Shown: positions 18,714-28,436, counted from the stretch's first letter. The stretch is DNA of 64,000 bases from Paenibacillus dakarensis (GCF_001373415.1 NZ_CDSE01000036.1:62001-126000), one strand, 5' to 3'. Made by a program: numbers and translations. The notes: generated from the sequence alone by a model not told the origin.

Positions 18714-19786
18714 TGAGCTTGCTCCTTCGTTTCACCTGAAATGCCTGCACTTTCGAACGTTGCCATCTCACGAACGATACGGCATGCCGCATCTACAAGA
18801 TGAAGACATAATACACCGCCTGTGCCTTCTCCAATACGAAGGTCTAACTCCAGTGCAGGATGAAGATCCATCTCCTGCAGCAGTCTCCGATGCCCCTGCT
18901 CGTGAGAAGCATGAGACACGATCATATAATCAGCCGCATCCGGACAGATCGATTTGGCAAGAAGCGCCGCTGCACTTGAAATGAATCCATCAATAATGAC
19001 AGGACAACCATGTACGGCCGCTCCGAGGATAACTCCTGCCAAGCCTCCAATTTCAAGTCCGCCTACCTTGGCCAGCACATCTACAGGGTCAAGCGGGTCA
19101 GGCGCGTTCACCTTCAAGGCTTGTTCCACAACGGATATCTTATGCTGTAAACGGGCATCGTCAATTCCGGTTCCCCGGCCAACCGCATCAACTACAGGAA
19201 TATCGGTAAGCGCACAGATAACAGCTGAGCTTGCCGTTGTATTTCCGATACCCATTTCACCTGTAATAAACAGCTGTATTCCCCGTTTTACCGCATCTTC
19301 AACGACCTTCACACCGACCAAAATAGACTGCACCGCTTCATCATAAGACATTGCAGGACCCTGTGCCATGTTCGCAGTACCATACCGGATTTTTCGCGAT
19401 AGAAGATCAGGATGGGATATCTCACTGTTTACCCCGATGTCTACACATACTACATCTGCACCCGCTTGTCTGGCCAGCACATTAACCGCAGCTCCACCTG
19501 CAAGGAAATTGTGAATCATCTGCGGAGTAACCTCTTGAGGAAAAGCACTGACACCTTCTTCGCATACTCCGTGATCGCCTGCCATAATAATCACTTCTCT
19601 GCGGTCAAAAGAAGGCTTTACCTGCCCCGTGATACCCGCAAGCTGCTGTGCCATTGCCGCAAGCTTCCCAAGACTGCCCGGAGGGACCGTAAGATTATTG
19701 ATATGCTGCTTCGCTGCCTCAACTGCAGTCTGATCCAGTCCGCGAATTTCTCCGATATATTCCATGACACGTTGTCTCATCATCAC
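18710..19786 (-). CDS. cobT: Nicotinate-nucleotide-dimethylbenzimidazole phosphoribosyltransferase CobT
   Basis: 358 residues. Motifs of the family: TVPPGSLGKLAAMAQQLAGITG (about 33-54), IIMAGDHGVCEEGVSAFPQEVT, NFLAGGAAVNVLARQAGADV and FITGEMGIGNTTASSAV, and near the end DLRIGEGTGG with the general-base Glu. It makes alpha-ribazole-5-phosphate from nicotinate mononucleotide and dimethylbenzimidazole for the lower ligand. It starts 15 bp after the btuF-like gene and overlaps cobU. Confidence 0.94.
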   Translation of the reverse strand: MMMRQRVMEYIGEIRGLDQTAVEAAKQHINNLTVPPGSLGKLAAMAQQLAGITGQVKPSFDRREVIIMAGDHGVCEEGVSAFPQEVTPQMIHNFLAGGAAVNVLARQAGADVVCVDIGVNSEISHPDLLSRKIRYGTANMAQGPAMSYDEAVQSILVGVKVVEDAVKRGIQLFITGEMGIGNTTASSAVICALTDIPVVDAVGRGTGIDDARLQHKISVVEQALKVNAPDPLDPVDVLAKVGGLEIGGLAGVILGAAVHGCPVIIDGFISSAAALLAKSICPDAADYMIVSHASHEQGHRRLLQEMDLHPALELDLRIGEGTGGVLCLHLVDAACRIVREMATFESAGISGETKEQAQ

Positions 19787-19801
19787 TACTCCTTTATCAA
19801 C

Positions 19802-20803
19802 TTATGGTTTCACCAATTCAGGATAAATCGCATTGGCAATGATCTTAAGTCCTTCGATCACACGCGGTCCCGGGCGGCTGACCAGGTTATCATCCAATCC
19901 ATAAATGGCGTTATTCTTCACTGCCGTAATCTGATCCCAGCCACTGCGAGCTTTAATCATCTGGTCCAGCGTTTGCTTGGTTTTCTCATCCACAACATTT
20001 TTGGAGAACAGAATCACATCCGGATTATCCTTAATGATCTTCTCCTCGCTAATTTCATTCCAGCCTACCGTATCCGCAGCTACATTAATACCGCCTGCCA
20101 GCGTGATCAGCTCATCTATAAATTCGCCGCTGCCTACCGTCCAGCCCTCGGAGAATTCGATATATACTTTCTTCTTCTGTTCAGAAGCAAGGGACTTCAC
20201 TGCTTCTGTCACTTCATCCCGATCCTGCTTCATTTTGTCTACAACTTTCTTGGCTTGCTCTTGATGATCAGTAATCTTACCGAACAGTTCGATATTGGCA
20301 ATCACATCATCTACCTTTTTCGGGTCTGTCTTGAAAACGGGTATTCCCAGATCGCGCAAATGCTGCGCTGCCTCTGCACTCGTGGATATCCCTGTAACAA
20401 CAAGATCAGCCTGTGCCGCAATAATTGCTTCCTGGTTAGGACTGAACAGGTCGCCCATCTTGGGCTTGGCTGAAGCTGCTTCCGGATAATCATCAAAATC
20501 CGATACTCCGGCAATCTCTTCATTTAATCCAATCGCGAACAGGATCTCCGTCTCCGCTGGCGAGATCGAAATAATCTTCTTCGGCGCTTCTTTAAACGTG
20601 AATTCCTCACCCGTAGCATCCTTTACCGTCAAAGGATACTCGGTTTTAAGCGTATTCCCTTCTTCAGCCGGCGGCGCTGCTTGCTCCGCTGGTGCCGTTT
20701 CTGTCATTTGCTTCGGTTCCCCGCTGCTACCACAGGCGGCAAGTGCCAGTACCATGATGAGTGCCAAGGCACCCATTGTCCAATTCTTCAATAATTGCTT
20801 CAT
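19802..20803 (-). CDS. Cobalamin-type ABC substrate-binding lipoprotein (BtuF-like)
   Basis: 333 residues from ATG 20803, with AGGAGAG upstream; a longer reading to 20842 has no ribosome site. The signal peptide ends in lipobox LAAC (Cys24). The mature part is a class III periplasmic-binding fold: APKKIISISPAETEILFAIGL, then DLVVTGISTSAEAAQHLRDLGIPVF and a long linking helix. Its place directly behind a B12 riboswitch and before cobT makes corrinoids the likely ligand. The partner permease and ATPase genes (btuC, btuD) are absent here, so it must use components encoded elsewhere. Confidence 0.85.
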   Translation of the reverse strand: MKQLLKNWTMGALALIMVLALAACGSSGEPKQMTETAPAEQAAPPAEEGNTLKTEYPLTVKDATGEEFTFKEAPKKIISISPAETEILFAIGLNEEIAGVSDFDDYPEAASAKPKMGDLFSPNQEAIIAAQADLVVTGISTSAEAAQHLRDLGIPVFKTDPKKVDDVIANIELFGKITDHQEQAKKVVDKMKQDRDEVTEAVKSLASEQKKKVYIEFSEGWTVGSGEFIDELITLAGGINVAADTVGWNEISEEKIIKDNPDVILFSKNVVDEKTKQTLDQMIKARSGWDQITAVKNNAIYGLDDNLVSRPGPRVIEGLKIIANAIYPELVKP

Positions 20804-20904
20804 CCTTTTTCTCTCCTCTACTATTTTGTTTAAGCAGAACATGAGAGAAGCTTCTCTTGTTACTTCAATGAAATCCCCTTAACGAAGTCCGCACAAAATA
20901 AAAA

Positions 20905-20940
20905 AACCTGATCTCCTTATCATCAAGGAAGAATCAGGGG
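20905..20940 (-). terminator. Riboswitch-linked terminator
   Basis: On the minus strand CCTGATTC/TTCCTT pairs with AAGGAGATCAGG, followed by seven T. It lies between the B12 aptamer and the btuF-like gene and is the likely off-state structure. Confidence 0.8.
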
Positions 20941-21059
20941 TTACGTCTTACAGGCTCATGATGATTACCGTGTATCACAGGCCAAGACCAGATACAGGGC
21001 TAGATTGTAGGTTATACAGTCAGCAAGCCAAAACGTAATCCTTTCCTCGAAGGACCGTC

Positions 21060-21235
21060 GTACGACTTATAAGGCAGGTCTCCTGACTCACAGGTTCTCG
21101 ATCTTCTCTCCTTCCCATCCTGCTTATCACAGAACAGTGGTATATAGAGAATCTCCCTGTTTCACAGTGGCGGGACCGTGTCGGAATTTCACCAACTTCC
21201 CTTTTAACCAGATGTAAAAGCAATTATCGCCTCTC
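21060..21235 (-). promoter_or_regulatory. Cobalamin (B12) riboswitch aptamer
   Basis: The minus strand contains the B12 box AGTCAGGAGACCTGCC (21073-21088), preceded by the core GGGAAGTTGGTGAAATTCC and the CGGTCCCGCCACTGTGA segment (about 21160-21205). These are the conserved elements of adenosylcobalamin riboswitches. It lies 5' of the btuF-like/cobTUS operon with a terminator as expression platform. High cobalamin should reduce read-through. The gap 20804-21371 otherwise holds a small hairpin near 21340 after cobC. Confidence 0.92.
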
Positions 21236-21371
21236 ATTTCTGGACCCCATAAGTTATGCTATTCATTTTCGATACAAGTATTACCTCTCATTTCATGATT
21301 ATAGGTTAGATAAGGTCGACTTACAAGCTTTAATAAGCGGAGTCTGTAAACTCCAAGCCAATCATATCTGC

Positions 21372-21965
21372 TCATATCCGTGTACCTGTCCATCTTCCAG
21401 AAGCATAGTTCAGCTTTAATGTTAACACACCCCCGGGATCTGCTGTAACATCCCAAAAGGATGAACCGGGGATCGTTATTGCAGCCATCTGTCTGATTAC
21501 TCCTCCATGCGTGACGATAAGGACGCGACCTTCCCGATCCTCTTCCTGCAAGGAGAAGGACAAGCTGTTCATAAAGTCCATAATTCTCTGATGAAAATGC
21601 TCCCAGGATTCTCCGCCCGGAGGGGTGACGGATCGTGGATCATCCAGCCATGCTCGGTATGCCGGGAGATCTTTCAGCTGATCGTAAGTCTTCCCCTCCC
21701 ATTCTCCAAAATCCATCTCCCGCAAACGGGAATCCATAATGGCCTCTTCGGATGAATCCGGGCAAATCCAGCTCAAGGTTTCACGGCATCGCTTCAAGTC
21801 ACTACAAAAAATGGTGCGAAACCGACTTCCTTCAAGAGATTTCTTTAGAGGTAAAAGCTCTGTAAATGACTCCTCAAGCAGTCCAAGATCGGTATGCCCC
21901 AGATACCGTCTCTCCTTGTTCCAATGTGTCGCCCCATGACGAACACATACCAGCTCTATCTCCAT
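21372..21965 (-). CDS. cobC: Alpha-ribazole phosphatase-like histidine phosphatase CobC
   Basis: 197 residues of the phosphoglycerate-mutase/histidine-phosphatase fold. The catalytic RHG is at about 9-11 (VCVRHGATHWN), followed by YLGHTDLGL, SDLKRCRET, REMDFGEWEGKTY and the second His in IVTHGGVIRQM. In the pathway it removes phosphate from alpha-ribazole-5-phosphate, or from cobalamin phosphate. It overlaps cbiB by 10 bp. Assignment within this broad fold rests on the neighbours. Confidence 0.85.
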   Translation of the reverse strand: MEIELVCVRHGATHWNKERRYLGHTDLGLLEESFTELLPLKKSLEGSRFRTIFCSDLKRCRETLSWICPDSSEEAIMDSRLREMDFGEWEGKTYDQLKDLPAYRAWLDDPRSVTPPGGESWEHFHQRIMDFMNSLSFSLQEEDREGRVLIVTHGGVIRQMAAITIPGSSFWDVTADPGGVLTLKLNYASGRWTGTRI

Positions 21966-22933
21966 AATGCCCCACCTGCAAATCCTGAGATTAAGACTCC
22001 AATCAATAAAAATAATACGGATGCCATCAGCATCAACCGAATGGTTGACCGAATATCCTCCCTACTCATCGGACGAACAGCCTCGCCCATATAAGCCCGA
22101 AAGGAGGTTATGCCATGATACACATTTTCGCCGCCAAGACGAATGCCTAATGCTCCAGCTACAGCTGACTCCGGAAATCCGCTGTTGGGACTCGGATGCA
22201 AACGTGCATCATGCTTGATTGTTCGATAGGATCGTCTGTAGTCAAGGCGCAGCATCCAACTGCTGGCGATAAGCAGCAATGCTGTGATTCGGGCCGGAAT
22301 AAAATTCGCTGCATCATCCAAACGGGCAGAAGCCCATCCCAGGTTGATGTATTTTTCATTCTTGTAGCCCACCATAGAATCAAGGGTGTTCACCGCACGA
22401 TAGGCTATCGCCAGCGGAGCTCCGCCGATAAGTGCATAGAACAGCGGGGATACAATGGCATCCACGATATTTTCCGCAACGGTCTCAACCGTCCCGCGTA
22501 CAATTTCAGGCTCATCCAAATGCGCCGTATCCCGTCCGACAATCATACCCAGCGCTTTCCGTGCAGCAGGCAGATCTCCCTGTCTCAGGTGATGGTACAC
22601 CTCCATCCCTGCAGCCCTTAGGCCCTTCGTCGCTATCGTTGTCGCAATCAGTAGGATCTCGACTCCTGTCGCAAGCCAAGGATGAATGAGATATAGTCCC
22701 TTTAGAACAACCCAGGTGATAAGCAGCGATCCGCCTGCGATAATGACAGGAAGTAGAATACCGGCCTTTTTCAATTGGCCTGGCTGTGTAAACCGTCTGC
22801 GAATCCACTTTTCCAAGCGCTTAATCGCGTTTCCCATCCCGATCACGGGATGAGGCAGCCATCGCGGATCTCCAATAATGAGATCGATCAGATAGGCTGC
22901 ACAAAGAACGAATACGATGTTCCATTCCATCAT
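21956..22933 (-). CDS. cbiB: Adenosylcobinamide-phosphate synthase CbiB
   Basis: 325 residues, a membrane protein with four to five spans. Family features: LIDLIIGDPRWLPHPVIGMGNAI near the start, GRDTAHLDEPEIVRGTVETVAENIVDAIVSPLFYALIGG in the middle, and SPNSGFPESAVAGALGIRLGG near 246-267. It joins aminopropanol or its phosphate to adenosylcobyric acid. The gene overlaps cbiZ by 4 bp and cobC by 10 bp. Confidence 0.94.
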   Translation of the reverse strand: MMEWNIVFVLCAAYLIDLIIGDPRWLPHPVIGMGNAIKRLEKWIRRRFTQPGQLKKAGILLPVIIAGGSLLITWVVLKGLYLIHPWLATGVEILLIATTIATKGLRAAGMEVYHHLRQGDLPAARKALGMIVGRDTAHLDEPEIVRGTVETVAENIVDAIVSPLFYALIGGAPLAIAYRAVNTLDSMVGYKNEKYINLGWASARLDDAANFIPARITALLLIASSWMLRLDYRRSYRTIKHDARLHPSPNSGFPESAVAGALGIRLGGENVYHGITSFRAYMGEAVRPMSREDIRSTIRLMLMASVLFLLIGVLISGFAGGALWR

Positions 22934-23652
22934 GATGGCTTCACTCCCGGAGCCTTGTAGCTTTCAATGACGGTGCCATATACCGTGCGCCCGATTGCGG
23001 CCCCAAGATCTGTGGCTGTACCGCAGTATCTGTGCTCGGCAGAATAGAGGACTGATTGACTGACTCCAAGCACGATAGAATCGGTTGTCGTTCCTGTCGC
23101 GATTAAGCCGTTCTCTGCATCGCGTATACCGAGGTCTGCAAGTGCAGCCGTCTTCGCTTCTACTGCAGTTATAACCGCATTGACCATGGCTGCCTGTGTC
23201 ATTCTGGCATCAATGATGAGCATGATATTAATCGTGCCGGGCTGATATGCCGGGAAAGTTGTCCGCTCTGATCCAGCTCGCGCACCATTCGATACTCCCG
23301 CTGTAGTACAGCAGAATACAGAAGCATCCTTGCCTGTCTCTTCAAGAACAGAAGCGTACTCCAGGCGCACCGCTGTCAATAATCCTGCTGTCGATTGCAG
23401 GGAATAGTCCCATTCACGGAACAACCCCTCAATATCCTTTTCCGGATCACTGACATTGTAAAACCGATCTACATATATATTAGCTGCGCGGTCAAGTTTA
23501 CCCACTCCGCCGCCGTGTATTGCACTGCTCAAGCTGTCAAATGGACCAGGGAATTGAAGCAGCAGATAGCGTTCGTGCCGCGTCAGGGTTAAACCCGGCA
23601 CAACGCTAGATTTGTACTCTGTAATATCACTCTGCAAAAAAGGCGTGGTCAT
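22930..23652 (-). CDS. cbiZ: Adenosylcobinamide amidohydrolase CbiZ
   Basis: 240 residues. Family motifs are SSAIHGGGVGKLDRAANIYVDRFYN (about 42-66) and CCTTAGVSNGARAGSE (about 114-129), and a later DAENGLIATGTTTDSIVLG stretch. CbiZ cuts the aminopropanol side chain from imported cobinamides, giving cobyric acid that CbiB can re-use. This lets a cell rebuild foreign cobamides with its own lower ligand. It overlaps cbiB by 4 bp and follows the cobD-like gene by 10 bp. Confidence 0.92.
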   Translation of the reverse strand: MTTPFLQSDITEYKSSVVPGLTLTRHERYLLLQFPGPFDSLSSAIHGGGVGKLDRAANIYVDRFYNVSDPEKDIEGLFREWDYSLQSTAGLLTAVRLEYASVLEETGKDASVFCCTTAGVSNGARAGSERTTFPAYQPGTINIMLIIDARMTQAAMVNAVITAVEAKTAALADLGIRDAENGLIATGTTTDSIVLGVSQSVLYSAEHRYCGTATDLGAAIGRTVYGTVIESYKAPGVKPS

Positions 23653-23662
23653 CTCTTAACTC

Positions 23663-24760
23663 CTATTCTCTATTTTCATTCTGAAGCACACGTTCTATTT
23701 CGGCCAAAAATACTTGATTCGCTTTCGCATCCTTCACCGCAATCCGTACATGCCTCTCTCCAAGCCCCGGATACATGGCACAGCTTCGAATGAGAATCCC
23801 TCTTTGCCCAAGCTCCCGCTGCATATCGATGGCTCGCCAAGACTCGGGGAGCTTTACTAACAAGAAATTGGCCTCCCCAGCACTGACCTCGCATCCAAGT
23901 GCTGAAAGGCCTTGTACCAATGCTTGACGCTGCTCCGTAATCAGCTTCATCGTTTGCTGCTCGAATTCCCCGTCACACGCAAGAGCCGCTTCTCCCGCTA
24001 ACAGCGCCAGCCCATTCACACTCCACGTCACCTGCTTACCTGTCATGAACCGAATCACATCCGGATGAGCTACAGTAAATCCTAAACGCAGTCCCGGAAT
24101 TGCATAGAATTTAGTCATCGACCTCACCAATATCGTACCCGGATAGTTTTCAAGCTCTCTCAATAATGACGCCTGCTGTTCTTCTGGAATGAAATCAATA
24201 AAGGCTTCATCAACAACGAGATAGGTGTTTGATTGTTCGGCCTTTTCCGCTAACATACGGAGTTCTTCCAGGCTGTATTGTACACCGTTCGGATTGTTCG
24301 GCTGCCCGATAAACACCATATCCACCTGCTGTATAAGCTCACTTATGTCCTCGGCTGCCCCTCTCCAGTCCAGCTCTTCCCTGCCCCGCACCGAGCGCAC
24401 CTCGATATCAAACTGCTCCGATAGCTGCCGATATTCGGAGAAGCATGGCTCAATAATACCTACCGATTGCGGATAGAGCCCAAGCAGAATAAGGGACATA
24501 CACTCAGCCGCGCCATTACCTACACAGATATTGTCTTCACTAACCCCCAGTTTGCGACTAAGAATATGTTTGAACTGACGATGACCCGGATCAGGATAGC
24601 GAATTATTGAAGATAGAGCCTGTTCCAAATGATCCTGCACCTGCTTGGGAGGCCCGAGAGGGTTGATGTTGGCACTAAAGTCAAGAAAATCGGTCTCTTT
24701 TCTGCCATACGCCTCCGCTGCCGTTTCTAAATCTCCCCCATGCCCATAACGTTCTATCAT
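23663..24760 (-). CDS. cobD: L-threonine-O-3-phosphate decarboxylase, CobD-like
   Basis: 365 residues, class I/II aminotransferase fold. Visible: ETDFLDFSANINPLGPP (about 21-37), VGNGAAECMSLIL, GQPNNPNGVQYS (about 151-162), VVDEAFIDF (about 177-185) and the pyridoxal Lys in RSMTKFYAIPGLRLGF. HisC has the same fold, but the cbiZ/cbiB/cobC context supports CobD. It decarboxylates threonine phosphate to aminopropanol phosphate for CbiB. First gene of the cobD-cbiZ-cbiB-cobC set; no riboswitch is seen in the 178 bp upstream. Confidence 0.88.
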   Translation of the reverse strand: MIERYGHGGDLETAAEAYGRKETDFLDFSANINPLGPPKQVQDHLEQALSSIIRYPDPGHRQFKHILSRKLGVSEDNICVGNGAAECMSLILLGLYPQSVGIIEPCFSEYRQLSEQFDIEVRSVRGREELDWRGAAEDISELIQQVDMVFIGQPNNPNGVQYSLEELRMLAEKAEQSNTYLVVDEAFIDFIPEEQQASLLRELENYPGTILVRSMTKFYAIPGLRLGFTVAHPDVIRFMTGKQVTWSVNGLALLAGEAALACDGEFEQQTMKLITEQRQALVQGLSALGCEVSAGEANFLLVKLPESWRAIDMQRELGQRGILIRSCAMYPGLGERHVRIAVKDAKANQVFLAEIERVLQNENRE

Positions 24761-24870
24761 TCTGATTACGCTCCTGACTTAATAGATTCAATGATGCTAT
24801 TATCGCGCCAGAACTTCAGATGCGTCAATTGGAAGTGAGGATATTACTCATTTTTTGATTCGCTTCATAC

Positions 24871-24922
24871 AAAAAGAGCCTTCCTCATTAAAGTAGAAGC
24901 TTCTACTTGTGGGAAAGCTCTG
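24871..24922 (-). terminator. Terminator after the histidine kinase; copy A of a repeated hairpin
   Basis: AGAGCCTTCC... pairs with ...GGGAAAGCTCT around a central GTAGAAGCTTCTAC palindrome, with five T on the minus strand. It closely resembles the hairpin at 32275-32327. Confidence 0.75.
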
Positions 24923-24938
24923 AATTTAGTTTATCAAT

Positions 24939-26717
24939 TTATGAAGTAGATGATCTATCAACCGGTACTTTACCGATCTCTCTCGCTGGAATCACGATCT
25001 GCACAGTCGTACCGATCCCTCGTCCACTTCCAATCTTTACTCCATAATCACTGCCGAAATGAAGCTGTATCCGGCTATGCACATTGCGGATTCCGAAGCC
25101 GGTGTTGAGTCCTTCGATCGGATCAAATATCTGTCGAATTCGTTCGGCTGGCATCCCAACCCCGTTATCGATAATTTTAAATACGATCCGCTTTCCTTCA
25201 AGTCGGCCGACAATACGAATATTTAATGAATCCCCCATACGGGCATGCTCGAACGCATTCTCAATAAAAGGCTGCAATATTAATTTAATCGTCTCATATT
25301 TAACGATCGCCGGGTCAATATCATAATCAATGGTAACAGCATCGCCGAACTTCGTCCTTTGAATGTTAATGTACGCCTCGGCCTGCTCCAGCTCACTGGA
25401 GACTGGAATCAGGGTTCGCCCTTCGTTCAAGGACAGTCGGTAGAACTTGGCCAGATCAAGTACCATCCGCTGCAGCTTGTCGATCTCTCCGAATTTGGCC
25501 AGCCTGCTGATCGATGACAAGGTATTATATAGGAAATGAGGATTGATCTGAGCCTGTAAGGACTCCAGCTCAGCCTCTTTCTTCTCAATCTGCGTCATGT
25601 ATACTTCCTCAATCAGATGATTGATATTTTGTCCCATCTCATTTAAAGCCGAAGCGATCTCCGAGAATTCATCATTGCCCTGATAACCCATCCGCTTATG
25701 CAGTTCTCCTTCGCGATAAGCGTTCAATACAGAAACAACCTTATTCATCCGAATCGAGAAATAGCGTGAAATAAACATGCCGGCAAAGGTAAATACAACG
25801 AGACAGAGCAGGCAGATTGCGATAATGAACATTTTCACCCGAGCTGAGTCCGTCTCCATAACCGTCAAGGGAACATAAGCGGTCAGCTCCCAGTTCTGAC
25901 GACCGACGCTATCCTTGATAATAAGATAGTTGTCCATGTTGGCATAATCAGGTGTCCTGCCTGACATATATAAGATGCTTCCCTGCTCATCCGTGACCCA
26001 TAAGGTGCTGCCTTCCCCGATTTTGGAGTAATCGATTGCCTCAAATAGCTCTTGCTTGCGTAAGCTGATTCTCATAAATCCGATTTCCCGTGGTTTTACC
26101 TGGTATTTTAAATCAACCAACCGCCGAAGCAGTGAGATTCGCCCAAGTTCATAATCACGCTCTACCCTCTGCCATTCCATCGTTAGCCCAAACTTTTCCT
26201 CAGGAAAGTTTTTGTGCCAGACCTTATCTTCAATCCGGTTCAAATGAAATATATTTGTGTTCTTGATTCGTTCCAGTTGATCCGGGTCCTCGCTTTCAAA
26301 GGAACCATAGTATCTTTCCGGAAGGGTCTCATTGCTCAAGAATATGTACATAGCAATGTTCAAGCCTGTAGCATTCATTGCAATATTAAACTTCGGTATA
26401 ATTATATCTGCCATCCGCTCATAGCTGTTCCAGCCTGTCTCATAATTTTTGAGTGGAATAATTAAAGATTCATCGTTATACAGCATATCGGAAATCCGCT
26501 CTACATCACGCATACGGTACTCAATATTATCTTTAATCTGGGTAATCGTCCCCTGGATGTTGTTCCTTGTATGCTTGCGTATTGAATTCTGGTACATCGA
26601 GTTGGAGAAATAACCGATTGCAATCATGGGAATGATGATAAAAACCATATATGTTAACATCAGCTTATATCCAAAAGGCATAAACCTCATTTTTCTTGGC
26701 GAATTTGGGACCTGCAT
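24939..26717 (-). CDS. YesM-type sensor histidine kinase
   Basis: 592 residues from ATG 26717. The ATG at 26723 directly abuts the GGAGG, so the second one, six bases away, is chosen. A membrane helix at about 18-36 and another at about 296-316 bound a 260-residue extracellular sensor. HAMP follows, then the His_kinase domain with QAQINPHFLYNTL (His394) and GHKL ATPase boxes ENAFEHA, IIDNGVGMP and GFGIRNVHSRI. Partner is the YesN-like regulator encoded 15 bp upstream. The pair probably senses the sugar imported by the neighbouring ABC system. Confidence 0.9.
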   Translation of the reverse strand: MQVPNSPRKMRFMPFGYKLMLTYMVFIIIPMIAIGYFSNSMYQNSIRKHTRNNIQGTITQIKDNIEYRMRDVERISDMLYNDESLIIPLKNYETGWNSYERMADIIIPKFNIAMNATGLNIAMYIFLSNETLPERYYGSFESEDPDQLERIKNTNIFHLNRIEDKVWHKNFPEEKFGLTMEWQRVERDYELGRISLLRRLVDLKYQVKPREIGFMRISLRKQELFEAIDYSKIGEGSTLWVTDEQGSILYMSGRTPDYANMDNYLIIKDSVGRQNWELTAYVPLTVMETDSARVKMFIIAICLLCLVVFTFAGMFISRYFSIRMNKVVSVLNAYREGELHKRMGYQGNDEFSEIASALNEMGQNINHLIEEVYMTQIEKKEAELESLQAQINPHFLYNTLSSISRLAKFGEIDKLQRMVLDLAKFYRLSLNEGRTLIPVSSELEQAEAYINIQRTKFGDAVTIDYDIDPAIVKYETIKLILQPFIENAFEHARMGDSLNIRIVGRLEGKRIVFKIIDNGVGMPAERIRQIFDPIEGLNTGFGIRNVHSRIQLHFGSDYGVKIGSGRGIGTTVQIVIPAREIGKVPVDRSSTS

Positions 26718-26732
26718 ACTCATCCTCCGTCA

Positions 26733-28313
26733 TCATTCACGTTTACGGTATTCGGCCGGTGTCATTCCGTAGGTCTCTCTGAACTGCTTGCTAAAATAAG
26801 GAATATAACGGTACCCTACCTGATCCGCTACCTCATAGATCTTCAGCGTGGGATCCTTCAAAAGTTCACGTGCCTGCTCCATGCGCATGGATATAAGCAC
26901 CTCGCTAAAGCTCTTGCCTACTTCCTCCTTGAATAAATAGCCTAAGTAATTGGGAGAAAACGAAAACTGCTGGGCGATATCCTTCAAAGTGATATTCTCA
27001 TGCAGCCTCTCCTTGATCATCTTCTGAATCTCACGAATCAGACGACTGTTCTTGGATACTTCGTTCTCGTGGATCATCTCGGAAATTTGAAATACTTTCC
27101 GTACCAGCCAGGAACGGATATCATCCATCTTTTCAAGTTTCAATACGACATCAAGGCTATTCAGCTCCATGCCCAGCATCTCGAACAGATCTTTATCCAA
27201 TGTATGTAAGTATTGATCCAGCTTAAATATGATATAGGTTGCCAGGTTGTAGATCGTAAATTTGGACCTGAACGTAGACACCGACAGGAATAAATTATCG
27301 ATTTCATCATGAATATTGACCAAATCATAGTCGACCATGGCCTTGAATAAAGCATCAAGTCGTTTATCCAGCGTGCGGGCATCCTTAAGCTCCGATTCTT
27401 TCTGGACATCGTTATATTTGATCAACAAGCCACGGTCGAAGAACATTTTACCGTCCAATGTCTCAAGCGCCTGATTATAAGAAGAGGATATTTGATAAAT
27501 ATCGTTGACCTGCTCGCCTAATCCCAGTGTGATGGAGCTGGCTAGTTCACTATCTAGAGCTTCGAGCATTTCTTCAATGCCTCTTCCCCATACATGCTTG
27601 TCCAGTACGAGTGCCCACCGATATCGGGACAGCTTACACCAATGGATTTCTTTCCTCTTCACAAACTCCTGAAGCTGTATATGACATTTCTCTAGCATTT
27701 CCTGAGCCTCTGATTCTGAAGTTACTCTTCCTCTCAACAGTTTTAGCTCATCAATCTCCAAAACAGCAGCCCTCAGAGGGGCTTCCATACAATCAAGGCC
27801 ATAAGCCTGAACGAGCTTGTTTACTTGCTCATTTATCGGGGAAACCTGTTCTCCTTCCAGCAAACGGAACAGCAGATCATTCTTAGCCATCGGCTTGAGA
27901 TGATTGAACTGCTCCTCAGCTTCCTTCCTTCGTTTCTCCTTCTCGAGCTCTTCAATAACGCTCTTTAGAGAAGCGATCAATTCGTTATCATCCATTGGTT
28001 TAAGCACGTAGCTGCAAGCCTTCATTGACAATGCTTGCTTAACATATTGAAAATCCTGATAACCGCTTACAAAAATAATCCGGATATTGGGGTTTTTCTG
28101 GATTGCGATTCTGGCAAGCTCAAGACCAGACATATTGGGCATATTTACGTCAGTGACTAAAATATTTATATCCTGCTGTTCCAGTACCTCACAAGCAGAA
28201 AATCCATTACTTACTGCTGCAACAACTTCAAGCCCAAGCTCAGACCAAGGGATGAATTGTTTCATGCCCTCTAGATCAAGTATTTCATCATCAGCCAACA
28301 ATACTTTATACAC
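26733..28313 (-). CDS. YesN-type AraC response regulator
   Basis: 526 residues from GTG 28313, with AAGGGGGG about nine bases upstream; a longer reading from 28352 lacks a ribosome site. The receiver domain starts MYKVLLADDE with phospho-acceptor Asp55 in ILVTDVNMPNMSG. A long middle region leads to two AraC helix-turn-helix motifs at the end (NITLKDIAQQFSFSPNYLGYLFKEEVGKSF and IYEVADQVGYRYIPYFSKQFRETYGMTPAEYRK). It is expected to activate the lpl-type importer genes upstream after phosphorylation by the YesM-like kinase. Confidence 0.9.
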   Translation of the reverse strand: MYKVLLADDEILDLEGMKQFIPWSELGLEVVAAVSNGFSACEVLEQQDINILVTDVNMPNMSGLELARIAIQKNPNIRIIFVSGYQDFQYVKQALSMKACSYVLKPMDDNELIASLKSVIEELEKEKRRKEAEEQFNHLKPMAKNDLLFRLLEGEQVSPINEQVNKLVQAYGLDCMEAPLRAAVLEIDELKLLRGRVTSESEAQEMLEKCHIQLQEFVKRKEIHWCKLSRYRWALVLDKHVWGRGIEEMLEALDSELASSITLGLGEQVNDIYQISSSYNQALETLDGKMFFDRGLLIKYNDVQKESELKDARTLDKRLDALFKAMVDYDLVNIHDEIDNLFLSVSTFRSKFTIYNLATYIIFKLDQYLHTLDKDLFEMLGMELNSLDVVLKLEKMDDIRSWLVRKVFQISEMIHENEVSKNSRLIREIQKMIKERLHENITLKDIAQQFSFSPNYLGYLFKEEVGKSFSEVLISMRMEQARELLKDPTLKIYEVADQVGYRYIPYFSKQFRETYGMTPAEYRKRE

Positions 28314-28436
28314 GATGGCACTGCCCCCCTTGTGGTTGGTTATATATCCCACTATACTCTGTGGAATTATTGATGAATAGATTAATTTAAGTATCCGATC
28401 ATAAATGTTGCGTTAAAATGCATAAAAAATGCATAA

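Noticed and set aside
19412-20473. A 353-codon plus-strand frame over cobT and the btuF-like gene
   Set aside because: It overlaps two well-supported genes in antisense and has no family pattern.
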